DNA of 64,000 nt from an uncultured Prevotella sp. (GTDB taxonomy: Bacteria; Bacteroidota; Bacteroidia; Bacteroidales; Bacteroidaceae): contig CAAGPV010000014.1 of assembly GCA_900771975.1 (NCBI GenBank), positions 1 to 64,000 on the forward strand. The letters are read 5' to 3'. The notes under the pieces were generated by a model, which ran no database searches, was not told where the DNA came from, and worked only from the letters and a program-made list of their open reading frames with translations. Each line of letters starts with the position of its first letter. Positions within the stretch are counted from its first letter, which is position 1. The position numbers were made by a program, and so were the translations under genes. This document shows, in pieces, positions 35,000 through 45,338 of this stretch.

Positions 35000-36103
35000 T
35001 CAATTTGTTCTTCCATATATTTCCCGCAGCTCTTCACGTGTAAGAAAAATGTCACTCTTATGACACATTTTTATGAAAGTGTTTTCTGTTACTTTCGGAT
35101 AATTAGCAAACTGCGGCCACGCCTTTCTTAGCTCCGACTCACGACGAGCTTTAGAATCTGGTGGCCGAAAACGTGATATACGTCTCCACATATCCAGTCC
35201 TGCCACATGGTCTATACTATATAAAGATATGCCGCACTTCACCCACTCTTCGTAATTACCCATAATGTCAATACCTTTTGCCTCTATTTTACTCACAAGA
35301 CGCTGAGCCTTGAGGTAAACAATGTCGGGAGTATCATCCTCCCAAGAACATTTGCGATACCCAGAATAGCAACCCGAAACACCATTCGATACGTGCGAAA
35401 AGGTTCGATGATAACACGGTGTAGGAGTCAACTCCACTCCACTTACATCAAGCCCCTTATACGGCATCACCTTTTCATTGATATATATATGCTCAGGATC
35501 ATCCCACGACGCAAAGCGTACACGCCCAATATTACTACACGCCTTGTCAAGCGTGATGCCCAGAGCTGCATATTCTTGTAACAGAGCTTTAAACTGTGAC
35601 TTATGGCGGTCCGGATAGGCAAGACGCACCAAACCGAAATATCCAGTGCCCGAGCATGACCGCATAAGCAGACCTATCTCCGAACGGAAACGACACACCT
35701 TACGAATGTTCTCGAAGTTGCTCAGTTGAGTGTTATCTGCCAAGTCGATGTCGATGGCGAGCCATCCGGTATGCTGCTTTAGATGGCTCTCGCGTCGGCT
35801 AACCTTCTTGATATACTTGCGGCCATCCTTGGCGATACACTCATCATCATACAATGCGAAGAGACCGCTCAACGTGGCTCCGGGTAACCGTTTCTTTGTG
35901 TCTATGTACTCCGGCATCTTTTTTGCCTTGTCGCCAAACTCCTGCCGCATGGCGCGAAGTTTCTCGACACAAGGCTTCCACCTGTCCGACAGACAAAACT
36001 CCCGGATAGTCATCTGCTGAATGCACTCACCTGTCTCCTGATCTACATATCGACCTTCATTGTCAAGTGCGTCAGCATATATGGAACATAGCTCGTCGAA
36101 CAT
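35000..36103 (-). CDS. Primase-like protein with BT4734/VirE-type N-terminal domain
   Basis: About 367 residues from the ATG at 36103; a TTG at 36118 would add five residues. The N-terminal part has GWLAIDIDLADN and SCSGTGYFGLVRLAYPDRH, then FASWDDPEHIYIN, a pattern of the BT4734-like family, related to primase-polymerases whose metal site uses D-x-D. The C-terminal 120 residues (WEEDTPDIVYLKAQRLVS...) resemble a primase C-terminal helical domain. Probably starts DNA replication. No helicase domain is fused, unlike many relatives, and no separate helicase or polymerase is in this window. Confidence 0.75.
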   Translation of the reverse strand: MFDELCSIYADALDNEGRYVDQETGECIQQMTIREFCLSDRWKPCVEKLRAMRQEFGDKAKKMPEYIDTKKRLPGATLSGLFALYDDECIAKDGRKYIKKVSRRESHLKQHTGWLAIDIDLADNTQLSNFENIRKVCRFRSEIGLLMRSCSGTGYFGLVRLAYPDRHKSQFKALLQEYAALGITLDKACSNIGRVRFASWDDPEHIYINEKVMPYKGLDVSGVELTPTPCYHRTFSHVSNGVSGCYSGYRKCSWEDDTPDIVYLKAQRLVSKIEAKGIDIMGNYEEWVKCGISLYSIDHVAGLDMWRRISRFRPPDSKARRESELRKAWPQFANYPKVTENTFIKMCHKSDIFLTREELREIYGRTN

Positions 36104-36133
36104 ATCTTTGATACTCAATACTTATTTCGGTTA

Positions 36134-36163
36134 CAAAATTAATATATATATTCGTAATATCAA
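36134..36163 (-). promoter_or_regulatory. Promoter of the replication operon
   Basis: On the minus strand TTG (plus 36161-36163) is followed by 19 bp and TAATTTTG (plus 36134-36141). It is the cleanest Bacteroidetes promoter in the window and is 31 bp upstream of the primase-like start. Confidence 0.6.
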
Positions 36164-36790
36164 GATTATAACCAATAAACTTTGACCTTCAAAGATTAAT
36201 TTAACATTTATGCCATCAGTAGGCGATTCCATATATCAAAGAATTGGAGAAAGCCTACCAAAAAAAGGGGATAGTAAAAGTTTAAAAGTTGGACTTTTGC
36301 TGTTTCCTTTGTCCATTTTTGCCCTCAAAAGTTCAAACTCTAAATTTCAAATTTGTAACATAACTCGCAAAAAGTCAATTTTAACATTCTATTGTCTACT
36401 CTGCGTCCATGCTTTATCCGCCATTTGTTAGTTTTCAAAATTCACTTTTCTTTTTGATTTCTAATTACTTAAATACTAAAAGTTCAAAAATTTAATTATT
36501 TTACTTAGGTTTATATACGCATAAAGAAACAAATATTATTGAAATATAGTATAAAACAGCCAAAAGTACGCAAAAAAAGCGCTTTGCTTCTATTCCATAT
36601 CTGTCGTAAGTCATTAATATACCATTGTTTACGGCATAGCCGTGTATGCTACACACTATATGTTTGAGGTTCGGGGAATTTGAATATAGGGAAAAATAAA
36701 AATGGTCGGAAAATATATAATTGAAACTAAAAATGAGGTGATTTATGGACTTTAGAACTTTTACGGACACGAAATAGGGTCTGAATGTCT

Positions 36791-36822
36791 AAAAAAACCG
36801 CTACGTTTCTCAACGGAGCGGC
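36791..36822 (-). terminator. Terminator after the tape measure gene
   Basis: On the minus strand CCGCTCCG and CGTAGCGG form a stem with one mismatch around an 8-nt loop, followed by seven T's (plus-strand A's 36791-36797). It lies 65 bp downstream of the tape measure stop. Confidence 0.7.
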
Positions 36823-36886
36823 CTTAAACCTAATCAGCTATTATGGCTAAAGAATTGTTGCCTGTATAGTCATGCTTGGCTTTCTT

Positions 36887-39800
36887 TTACGATTTGCCTT
36901 TCATAAACTGATTGGCTTTCGTCATACTGTCGTAGAGATTGCCACGGCCATACATATCAATCTTGGCGGAGATAGGTTCGTTAAGACGTTGCAGAAGGGC
37001 GGTTACGGCTTGCAGGAGAGCCGCATTGCTTGCGGTGGCGTTACTTATCAGCTCGTCAGTTGCTAACGCGCCAGACGAAAGATTACCGACAGACTCACTC
37101 ACGTTGCCTTCATCAAATGCTATTCGAGCCGCATTGCGTCCCGAATAGTTGCGGTCGTAATTGACGAGTGCCTTCAGCAAGGACGGGTTGTTCATCATCA
37201 TTGCCTTGGTCGTCTCGCGGCCTACAACAAGCTCTGGGCCATTCTCTGCCACGAGGGACGGCCGTCCGTTGATGGTGGTGGCAGTGGGGCGCGTGAGGAG
37301 GTTGACACCGGATTGCGGCACATTGCTTTGATCCTCTGCCCAATAGATTTCACCATTATCGCCAACAAAGGGCTTCAGGTCTTGCACGTTACCACTATCG
37401 TAGGTAAGCATGCCGGACACGAGTTTTGTATTCTTTGTGCTTGTGCTTTTTCCCTTGCTCTTGCCGCCAAAGGCCGCATTCAAGCCCCACTGCATCAAGC
37501 CAGTAAGGATAGCCATGACGGAAGCGGCGGCAATAGGGCCAGCGATAGGACCAAGGAACTCGAAACACTTGCCAATAGCACCAACAATAGAGAATGTGTT
37601 TTCGGCTTGTGCCGTGTCCTTGCTTTGCTCAACAACAGCAGCATCATTCTCCTGCTTCTTCTGGAAGGTTGTGTTTAAGCCTGTCTCAACAATAGCGTTG
37701 GTGGTGTTCTGCTTCACCTCTTCCAACTTCGTTTGTTCCTTGCCAGCATCCTCAGAAATCTTTGTAATATTCTTAACGCCTTTCTCGTTTATTTTTTCTC
37801 GCTCTTTGCTTCCCTTCCTATTCTCTCTTGTAAGTTCACGCTGATGTTTTTTTTCCTCTTTAAGACGCTTTTTTCTCTCTTTTTTCTCTTTTTTGTCATT
37901 ATTGTTACTATGAGCACTAAAATCAGTATTCACAAGTTCACCAATCACACTACCCCCAACACCCGAAACAACATCAGATAAAGAAATGTTCCCAGTAGCC
38001 AAATCAGCAACATTTCCACCTACTTGACCTGCAATATCTGCAGTCTCTTGATTATACTCATCAAGAGTGCCATCAGGATGACGCTTTTTCCAAGCACGAG
38101 GCACTGCGGGCTGTTCATTAGCTTCATCTTTTTCCTGATCTTCCGATATATCAGTAAAAAGAATAGAACCGCTTCTATCGTTCTCTAAGACGTGGCGCAA
38201 AAAATCCTCTTCATGGTCATTCACATAATCTCCTTGAGGAAACTCCTGATTAACGCCATACGTACCATCCGGATTCTGCACTATTTTTCCAGTCGGAGAT
38301 AACGGAACGGCTTGGGGCTGTCCATTCACTCGTTCCGGAATGCCATTTACCATTCGCACCCATACAGGGTTATCTGCAGTGCCTATATTTCTAAAGTTAG
38401 CAAAAAAATCCTCTTCATTACTTGGTAATATTGTTTTCGCATTGGCACGCGCTTCTTCGATACCCGGCTGCGCCTTTGCCAGACCCCCCTTAGCTGCGGC
38501 ATCGTTGATGGCTTTCCACATCTGCGTGTTCACATCGTTGAGTGCCATTTTTCCCCACGACTCCAGCATAGATTTGAGGGCGTTCTTGATAGCCTTATTT
38601 GCACTCTCGGCATCATGGCGCATTTCTGCGAGAGCCTGTCCTACGGCACCACCGAAATCCTCAATAGGTTGCACAAGTTCCTTCATCTGCGAGAGGCGCG
38701 ACTTCATGGCGGTTGCCATTTGATTGGCGTAATTCAGTTCGGCTTCCTGGCGGGCACGTTCCGCTTCATCAATGAGCTGCTTGTTTCGAAAGTTGGCTTT
38801 CACATACTCGTAGTAATCCTCCGCTGCCTGCATACGAGCCTTCATCAACTCCACCTCCGGGTCGGCGGTGAGGTCTGCCAGCCCGAGGTTTGACAGAAGG
38901 TTGGTGCGCTTGCCGAAAAGATTACTCTCATGCTGAATCTTGCGGATACGCTCCTGCTGGGCAATGTTGCGCTTATTTACCGCCCACATTTGGTCGGCAA
39001 TTTTTTTCGCCTTATCATATTCGCGTTTCTCAGCCTCAGTGTAACTATCCGTATATTTGATTAGCTCAATATAAAGTGCTTTCAAACTCTGCGCATTAAG
39101 AGAAGTGAAATCAAATCCTTCATTAGCAACAGACAAATATGACAGAAACTCATCATGGAATGTCTTGCTCTCAGGATTCAACTTATACAACTCAGCAACA
39201 GAAGAACGCGCCTTTTCGGTCAAAGCGTCAAAGGCTTTGTTCATTGTTGTTAATCCTTCAGAAGTATCCTCCTTTACATTCTTTGCAGGATTTAAGAAAC
39301 CGAGTTTGTCAAAATTACTGCGAGTCTCACGATTTACCGCACCCGTGTAGTCATTCTCATTGAGTATCTTCTGTATCTCACGTTGCTGCGCAAGCAACTT
39401 CTCAGCGGCTTCGCGCAATTCTTTTGATCCGTTGGCAAATATCTGGTCAAGCAATGCACCAAGGTTCTCGGCAAGCGTCTGATTATTTTCACGCGATAAA
39501 TCACCCGACAATTTTTCAAAGAGCGCATGAAGCTCCTTAATATCAGATTTACCCATCGCCTCCAACAACGCCTTAGAAGTCTCATCGTTCTTAACAAGTA
39601 CATCATTCGGCATTTGTTCCAAAAACTTTTGCCAACCGTCACCAAGCGTGGTAATAGACTGGCGAGCAGTGCCAAGCGCAGTGTTCATCTGTGCGTCTAA
39701 GTGGTCAAGCATCTTTTGTTGCTGACCCTCACTCACCTTCTCGCCATCGGCATTCATCTGAACAACCCACTCCAAATACTTTCTTTTCTGCTCCTCATAG

Positions 39801-42454
39801 AAAGCCTTTATGTTAGCAACGAGAGCATTAGCACGCGCCTTCGCCTTCTGCTCCTCTCTTTCATCCTCGTCATCACCAGTACCTGTATGACCTCCGGTAC
39901 CTGTATGACCTCCGGTACCAGTACGACCAGTATGCCCACTATGGCCATTACCTCCAGGAATATTCAATTCCTCTACACCGCCAGTAGTGGAAAGAATATA
40001 ATCATCCATCGATTTTCTGACGGGTTTATACTTTTTATCAACAGCAATACCCGCATTATTGGCAGCACGTTCCTGGCGAACATAAAGCAAAGCATTATAT
40101 AGTCGAAAATCAGCCGCCGAAAAATTTCGATTCACAGGTTCCCGCCCCTGCTTTATATAAGTCAGAACCTCCGGCAAGTTTTTTGCGCCAAATCTCCTGG
40201 CAAGTTCTTTTTCGATCGCGCCCATGGACTTATTATACGTACTTTTCGTATAGGCTTGCAGCATCTCCATCCCAAAACCAGCAGGAGCAATCGTCCCATA
40301 TTCGTTTAACCTGTCCAACGCCCAAGCAACTCGAGGTTTTACAAACTTATCCCTATCCTTTTGCTCCATCTCTAAGTATATCTTTGCACGAATAGCTTTT
40401 GCCGCCTCACGATAAGATGCTGCCAAGTCTTTCACCATTCCATTTTCTTTCTGAAGTTTCCTGAAATAGATACCAAACTTGTCGTTATACACCTTAATGG
40501 CCGCTTGATATTCCAAAGAGCCTTTCTTCGCTCTTTTAATAGCCCCATAATAAGCATCCAACTCAGCAACAGATTGATTTACCTTGTCGTTAGCAGCATC
40601 CAGCGACCGGTCGAATTTTTCCATCGTTTTCGTAGCATCATCCGTCTTTTTCACAAGACTATAAATCCACACACCGAGTTCGGCCACGAGCGAAATAGCA
40701 AGTCCAATTACATTTGTCTTCATGGCCAAACTCAAAGTTCGCCACGATGCAACCAAGCGAAGCATCGACATGTGGCTGCCCATAATCGCGCTGCCGAGAA
40801 GCGTAAAGAAACTCACGATACCACTGCCCGACACACCTATCATCAACGGCAACAGTTTAGAGAAAGCCCACACCAAGCCGCGAGTACCCATATAAGCCAC
40901 CAGTCCGGGAAGTATTGTAAGCAACATGGATATGGATTCTTTCAACTCCCACATCAGTATTTTAACTGAAAGCAAGAATGGCTGTGATTGTGTCAACGTC
41001 TTTGAAAAGTCATACCACGCCTTTGCTATTTCCTTCACGGCATCAATACCTTCAGGATTCACAAAAGCCTTTTCCCACATATTATTGGCCCGCTCAACAA
41101 TAGCTTGCGCTGTCTCTTGCTGTATGGCGTATTCCTTTTGTACGGCAGTAGCATCCTCATAAGCTTCGCTTGATTCTTGCAAATGCGATTTTAGCACATC
41201 CACATTCTGAGCCATCGTCACGATAACACTCTTCAGGCGCTGGCCGTCAGAACCAAACTCTTTAAAGTATTCGTCCATCGAATTAAGGTTCTTATCGCTC
41301 ACGCTTTCAAGCACCTTTACCAATGCCTGCATGGTCTGTCCTTTCTCCATCATGCCCTTCAATGAGTCCTCTTGCATACCGAGCATTTTTTCTATCTCGT
41401 GATAGTTGCTCCACAAACTACTTATCAGCTTACCGAAAGCAGTACTTGCCACTTCGGGCATTAACATCAAAGAGTCACTGGCAGAGGCAAGGCCTAAAAG
41501 TTGGTCGCTCGTAATATGCGACACCTTAGAAAGACCCGTCAGTCGCTTTGCAAATTCAAGGATATTGCCGCCGTTGGCCGTAGAGGTAGAAGCCAACTTG
41601 AAGATAGAACTTGAAACGGCGTCAAAAGCATCGCTGATGTTTCCACCATGTTTCTCCACCTCGCCCATTGTCTCCACAAACTTTGACAATGTAAGCATGG
41701 CATCATCGCCCAAATCCTCCTTCAAGGCCACATTCACACGGTCGCTTGCTTTGGCAAATTCAGCCAACCCTTCAGCTCCATATTTTCCCATGCCCATACG
41801 AGAACCCACGTAGGCCAACTGTGTTAAGCCCTCGAGCGAAGTTCGGCTGTCCACCTTTGCCAACTGACGCGACAAATCATTGACCGACGCCATTGAAAGG
41901 TTGCTTACTTTACGAACGTTAGCCAAAGAGTCGGAATATTTTAAATTTAGCGTGAGAATATCTGTCAGCTTCGATTTTATCATATTAAACGCACCAAACA
42001 ATCCGACGTATGCCGTAAGATTTTTCAAAGCGGTGCTCCATGCCCCACCCTGCTTACGTATAGCCCCTGTATTCTTGTCAATCTGCGCCTGTAAAGCCGC
42101 AAACTGTTGCCGCAGTTGTGGCAGTTTGCCAGAAGATTCTGATGCTCTTGCTATTTCACGGCGCACAGCTTGTAGGGCAGCACGTAACTGCTTTGTGGAA
42201 CTACCCGCAAGGTTGCGTATCACCTTGTCTATCAGTTGCGTGTCGCTAATGTTTTCCTTCAGTTGCTTGCTCAGTTGTTTAGACACAGAAGCAAGTTCTT
42301 TTGCCTCCCTGGTTTCGCCTTTTCCTTCGGCCCTCAACTTCTCGAGCTGGCTATTCAACCCTTGCAAATGGCCCGTGAGCGTCTTGATCATATCGTCGGC
42401 AGACTTGCCATTACAGGTAATGTATATTTCTCTGCGAGTTTGTTTACTTGCCAT
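36887..42454 (-). CDS. Phage tail tape measure protein
   Basis: 1,855 residues, the largest protein here. It has the usual tape measure build: long helical and coiled-coil stretches at both ends, hydrophobic helices at about 495-610 and 1625-1680, and an alpha-helical N-terminal region (QTRREIYITCNGKSADDM). A Gly/Thr/His repeat around residue 850 comes from an 18-bp DNA repeat at 39881-39934. The protein sets tail length and is ejected into the host. Its presence shows a long-tailed (siphovirus or myovirus) virion. It lies more than 20 kb from the tail-tip genes, with replication and capsid genes in between. Confidence 0.92.
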   Translation of the reverse strand: MASKQTRREIYITCNGKSADDMIKTLTGHLQGLNSQLEKLRAEGKGETREAKELASVSKQLSKQLKENISDTQLIDKVIRNLAGSSTKQLRAALQAVRREIARASESSGKLPQLRQQFAALQAQIDKNTGAIRKQGGAWSTALKNLTAYVGLFGAFNMIKSKLTDILTLNLKYSDSLANVRKVSNLSMASVNDLSRQLAKVDSRTSLEGLTQLAYVGSRMGMGKYGAEGLAEFAKASDRVNVALKEDLGDDAMLTLSKFVETMGEVEKHGGNISDAFDAVSSSIFKLASTSTANGGNILEFAKRLTGLSKVSHITSDQLLGLASASDSLMLMPEVASTAFGKLISSLWSNYHEIEKMLGMQEDSLKGMMEKGQTMQALVKVLESVSDKNLNSMDEYFKEFGSDGQRLKSVIVTMAQNVDVLKSHLQESSEAYEDATAVQKEYAIQQETAQAIVERANNMWEKAFVNPEGIDAVKEIAKAWYDFSKTLTQSQPFLLSVKILMWELKESISMLLTILPGLVAYMGTRGLVWAFSKLLPLMIGVSGSGIVSFFTLLGSAIMGSHMSMLRLVASWRTLSLAMKTNVIGLAISLVAELGVWIYSLVKKTDDATKTMEKFDRSLDAANDKVNQSVAELDAYYGAIKRAKKGSLEYQAAIKVYNDKFGIYFRKLQKENGMVKDLAASYREAAKAIRAKIYLEMEQKDRDKFVKPRVAWALDRLNEYGTIAPAGFGMEMLQAYTKSTYNKSMGAIEKELARRFGAKNLPEVLTYIKQGREPVNRNFSAADFRLYNALLYVRQERAANNAGIAVDKKYKPVRKSMDDYILSTTGGVEELNIPGGNGHSGHTGRTGTGGHTGTGGHTGTGDDEDEREEQKAKARANALVANIKAFYEEQKRKYLEWVVQMNADGEKVSEGQQQKMLDHLDAQMNTALGTARQSITTLGDGWQKFLEQMPNDVLVKNDETSKALLEAMGKSDIKELHALFEKLSGDLSRENNQTLAENLGALLDQIFANGSKELREAAEKLLAQQREIQKILNENDYTGAVNRETRSNFDKLGFLNPAKNVKEDTSEGLTTMNKAFDALTEKARSSVAELYKLNPESKTFHDEFLSYLSVANEGFDFTSLNAQSLKALYIELIKYTDSYTEAEKREYDKAKKIADQMWAVNKRNIAQQERIRKIQHESNLFGKRTNLLSNLGLADLTADPEVELMKARMQAAEDYYEYVKANFRNKQLIDEAERARQEAELNYANQMATAMKSRLSQMKELVQPIEDFGGAVGQALAEMRHDAESANKAIKNALKSMLESWGKMALNDVNTQMWKAINDAAAKGGLAKAQPGIEEARANAKTILPSNEEDFFANFRNIGTADNPVWVRMVNGIPERVNGQPQAVPLSPTGKIVQNPDGTYGVNQEFPQGDYVNDHEEDFLRHVLENDRSGSILFTDISEDQEKDEANEQPAVPRAWKKRHPDGTLDEYNQETADIAGQVGGNVADLATGNISLSDVVSGVGGSVIGELVNTDFSAHSNNNDKKEKKERKKRLKEEKKHQRELTRENRKGSKEREKINEKGVKNITKISEDAGKEQTKLEEVKQNTTNAIVETGLNTTFQKKQENDAAVVEQSKDTAQAENTFSIVGAIGKCFEFLGPIAGPIAAASVMAILTGLMQWGLNAAFGGKSKGKSTSTKNTKLVSGMLTYDSGNVQDLKPFVGDNGEIYWAEDQSNVPQSGVNLLTRPTATTINGRPSLVAENGPELVVGRETTKAMMMNNPSLLKALVNYDRNYSGRNAARIAFDEGNVSESVGNLSSGALATDELISNATASNAALLQAVTALLQRLNEPISAKIDMYGRGNLYDSMTKANQFMKGKS
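39881..39934. repeat. 18-bp tandem repeat inside the tape measure gene
   Basis: Two exact copies of ACCTGTATGACCTCCGGT (39881-39898, 39899-39916) and a third degenerate copy (39917-39934) encode a TGGHTG-type repeat in the tape measure protein. Copy number change here would be in frame and would alter the linker length. Confidence 0.85.
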
Positions 42455-42475
42455 AATCTTATCGTTTAAATATTG

Positions 42476-43030
42476 TTATCCTATAATCTCGAAAGGCTTT
42501 TCCGTGATAACCGTAGCTTTCAGGAAGCGTGCCTCCAAAGACAATCCATAAAAATTCATCAGATAGTTTTCCATCCTGCGCTGGATGGTACGAGCCTTAA
42601 ACATAATTCCGGGACGGTGGGTTTCGCCCAACGATGGCACCCAGCTACTGATATACCGAGTGTTAGGACGGGCTTTCTTCCTTCGGTTTATATCATCATA
42701 AGCGCCCCAGATGCCCACACCCATATCGGCAAACTGCATGTGAGCTATATGCGAAATGCCCACAGTGACATTGTTCGGGTTGGAAGCATTGATAACTTCG
42801 GCTCTGATGCTCGCATAACCTTCTCCAGTAGAATACCACACGTCCTTATCAGGATGTAACTGTGCATAGGCTTTTCTTCTTTCATTCTCGTCAAGCCAAC
42901 CTTTGTAAATTTCGGCAGGGTAAATGCGCTGCGTTTGGAAATTGGCGCGAAGTTCATCTTCTGCCTGACGCATCCATCCACCAACAACCTCATTAAGAGG
43001 CTTTGGAGGTTCATATATTTTTATTGCCAT
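42476..43030 (-). CDS. Hypothetical tail-region protein
   Basis: 184 residues, mostly soluble, starting MAIKIYEPPKPLNEVVGGWM. The middle has GISHIAHMQFADMGVGIWGAYDDINRRKKARPNTRY, which looks like a conserved DNA- or tail-associated patch. The C-terminus is helical. It is directly upstream of the tape measure gene and might be a tail-assembly protein, but no chaperone slip site was seen here. Confidence 0.5.
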   Translation of the reverse strand: MAIKIYEPPKPLNEVVGGWMRQAEDELRANFQTQRIYPAEIYKGWLDENERRKAYAQLHPDKDVWYSTGEGYASIRAEVINASNPNNVTVGISHIAHMQFADMGVGIWGAYDDINRRKKARPNTRYISSWVPSLGETHRPGIMFKARTIQRRMENYLMNFYGLSLEARFLKATVITEKPFEIIG

Positions 43031-43108
43031 TTCTACTTAAAATAAAACATTATCCCTGCCCTTTTACATATTTAAGGACGAGTCATTTTCGTGATACAAT
43101 TATGTTGC

Positions 43109-43693
43109 TTATTCCTTCTGCGTGATGTATTTGCCGTTGCCATTACAACCAAAGCGATAGAGCGGCTTGGTGCTGCGCCAGTCTATGCCGGCAATGAGCC
43201 ACTGACCCGAATAGAGGTCGGGCACAACGCCATAACTGATACTGTCTGCGTCTATCGCCTTCAGTTCGGCAAGCAGTTGCGCGTCGTCGGCAAACGAGCG
43301 GTTGGTGACGGGACACTTTCCCGTGCGCTTCACCTCCAACAGCCACGATGCCAAATCCTCGCAATACTCCACAAGGTCATTGGCCGCCTGTTCCAACTTC
43401 AATCCGTCAAAGCGGCCAAGCGTCTGTGCCGTGTCCTTTACCTTTGAGAGCAACCACACCTGGTGGCTCACTTCCGCTTTCCGTGTGCCTTTCAGCTCTC
43501 CCGTACTCGTTACACTTTGCAGCATACACGGCGAGTGGATGATGTTGGCATTGCGAGAGAAGATGTTTTCAAGGTCTATGTAGCGGATGCGGAAAAACGA
43601 CTGATCTTCCAATCGTCCACTTTCGGGTTTATGTGATAGGGGCTTGTAGATGGTGGCCCAGTGTTCGAGTATATTGCTTATTGTCATAGTCAA
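43109..43693 (-). CDS. Hypothetical phage protein
   Basis: 194 residues, alpha/beta, with a rather conserved-looking start (ISNILEHWATIYKPLSHKPE) and a C-terminal SYGVVPDLYSGQWLIAGIDWRSTKPLYRFGCNGNG. I do not recognise a family with a known role. Part of the short operon from the holin-like gene to the tape measure gene. Confidence 0.5.
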   Translation of the reverse strand: MTMTISNILEHWATIYKPLSHKPESGRLEDQSFFRIRYIDLENIFSRNANIIHSPCMLQSVTSTGELKGTRKAEVSHQVWLLSKVKDTAQTLGRFDGLKLEQAANDLVEYCEDLASWLLEVKRTGKCPVTNRSFADDAQLLAELKAIDADSISYGVVPDLYSGQWLIAGIDWRSTKPLYRFGCNGNGKYITQKE

Positions 43694-43712
43694 TTAAGTT
43701 TTTGGTTGTCAT

Positions 43713-44252
43713 TCAATATTCGCCGTCCGCGTCACTTGCCGTCTCGTTCTTCTCTATCTCCTTTTTATCTTCAATGAGCTCCTTGAGCTTTATGTTGAAG
43801 TGTCGCTCAGTTTTGTCTGCCACAATCTTTTGCATCACCCGTGCCCATGCAGCACCGTTGCAGGTGCTCTCGTTCTCCAGAATGCTGACGAACTGCACAC
43901 CGCAGTAGAGGGCGGCGAGATAATTGGCGAGGTGGAGCGGATTCATGAAGTCGAGCACGATGGTGTCAATGGCAGTGGCGAGGAAAATGGCGAGAATGAG
44001 GACGGAAAAGTCCTGCACCATCTTGGCCATCTTCTTGGATTTCAGTTTGCCGTCCATCTTGCATTTGGGGTTGCGCTTGATAGCATCCCGATAGCGCGTG
44101 TAGATACGTCGGTTGCACCGCCAGGCAGTGTAGCAGTCGAGCAGAAGAGCGGAGAAGCATACCGCGATGTAGTTGAACGACGGTTCGATGTGGCACCATA
44201 GCACGCCGATGAGACCGGCTATGATGCGCGTGATAGTTGGAGCTGCTTGCAT
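43713..44252 (-). CDS. Phage holin-like membrane protein
   Basis: 179 residues with hydrophobic segments at about 6-44, 92-113 and 115-135, and charged, soluble ends; the C-terminus is highly acidic and Lys-rich. I recognise the layout as a Bacteroidetes phage holin-family type. A holin would make holes in the inner membrane at lysis. It opens the tape measure operon, preceded by the late-gene leader AACAACACAAAAACA. Confidence 0.65.
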   Translation of the reverse strand: MQAAPTITRIIAGLIGVLWCHIEPSFNYIAVCFSALLLDCYTAWRCNRRIYTRYRDAIKRNPKCKMDGKLKSKKMAKMVQDFSVLILAIFLATAIDTIVLDFMNPLHLANYLAALYCGVQFVSILENESTCNGAAWARVMQKIVADKTERHFNIKLKELIEDKKEIEKNETASDADGEY

Positions 44253-44302
44253 TGTTGTGTTTTGTTTTTGTGTTGTTATTATTATCCTGTTTAATGTATA
44301 GG

Positions 44303-44398
44303 CAAAGATAATGGGTTTTGTTGGTGGCGTAGGGACATGGTGGGGATGCGGGGTGCGGGGTATGTCCGTATGGGGGAATGGGGATTATCTATCTTTGC
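44303..44398. promoter_or_regulatory. Divergent promoter region
   Basis: The 186-bp gap between the holin-like gene (minus) and the Dam gene (plus) carries two opposite -7 boxes: TATCTTTG on the minus strand (plus 44303-44310) and TATCTTTG on the plus strand (44390-44397). The second half is G-rich (GGGGTATG, GGGGGAATGGGG). Clear TTG elements at the right distance are missing, so activators may be needed. Confidence 0.45.
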
Positions 44399-44438
44399 AA
44401 ACGTGAACAACGGATGACCATAAACAACAAAGGAAGAT

Positions 44439-45300
44439 ATGAGATACGGACTACCCTACAAAGGCAGCAAAAACAAGTTGGCAGAGCGCATTGTTCGCCT
44501 ACTGCCTAAGCGCACCCACCTCGTAGATTTGTTCTGCGGAGGATGCGCCGTGAGCCATGCGGCTCTGCTCATGGGCAAATATGAGCATATACATATAAAT
44601 GATATAAACTGGATGTGTCCTACGCTCTTCATTGATGCCCTCAACGGCAAGTACAACGACGAAAGCCGATGGATTAGCCGTGAAGACTTCTTTCGACTGA
44701 AGGACACAGACCCTTATGTGGCTGTGGTGTGGTCGTTTGGCAATAACCTCCACACCTATCTTTATTCTAAGGAGATTGAGTCATTGAAGAAAGCCATACA
44801 CTATGCCATATTCTTCAGCGACTATTCATTGGGCAAAGAGCTCGGTCACGACCTCTCGTTCATCGACCCTATACAAGACCTGCAGAAGCGATACCTTGCC
44901 GTGGAGCATTACTTCAACAAGTTAGGTCACTTCCAACAGCAATCGTTTGAGGGGGGGGCAGTTTCTACCCATCACGTCCTCTGTGCTTGACTACGAAGAA
45001 GTCACAGTACCCGAAGACAGCGTGATTTATTGCGATATTCCATACGAAGGCACAAACAGATATATCGAGAAAAAGGATGGCTTCGATTATGAGCGTTTCT
45101 ATCAGTGGTGTGAGCGACAGACACAAGCCGTATTCATATCCTCTTATCAAATGCCCACCGACCGCTTCGACTGCATAGAAGAGTTCACTCATCGCTCTAC
45201 ACTATCTGCCACAGCCAACAACCTCGTACACGAGCGAATCTATGTTCCCAAACACCAAACGGAAAGAGGGAATGTGTGTAGGCAGTTGTCGTTGTTCTGA
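44439..45300 (+). CDS. Dam-type DNA adenine methylase, out of frame at an 8-G run
   Basis: A D12-class N6-adenine methyltransferase. The first frame (44439-44990) has the motif X-like YKGSKNKLA, motif I DLFCGGCAVSHAAL and FSDYSLGKELGHDL. The second frame, open from about 44947 to 45300, has motif IV as YCDIPYEGTNRY (usually DPPY) and the C-terminal part. They join if the run of eight G's at 44951-44958 is read as seven: QQSFEGG then QFLPITSSVLDYEEV. Either the gene is off through slippage in the G run, or one base is wrong. Its product would methylate adenine in phage DNA to avoid restriction. Confidence 0.75.
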
Positions 45301-45338
45301 ACAACGAACATAATGACCACGAAACAGACAATACTAAC

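Larger units (their letters stand above)
36119..36886. other. AT-rich intergenic region between primase-like gene and tape measure gene
   Basis: Very AT-rich, with no supportable gene. It holds the primase promoter near 36.15 kb and the tape measure terminator near 36.8 kb. A minus-strand frame of 89 codons (36501-36770) exists but has no leader like its neighbours and an AT-driven composition, so I left it out. The rest could be a replication origin, as such AT-rich stretches beside primase genes often are; no iterons were found. Confidence 0.4.

Noticed and set aside
36501..36770. 89-codon minus-strand frame in the AT-rich gap
   Set aside because: Composition is driven by AT content, no leader similar to the phage genes, no domain; kept as noncoding.
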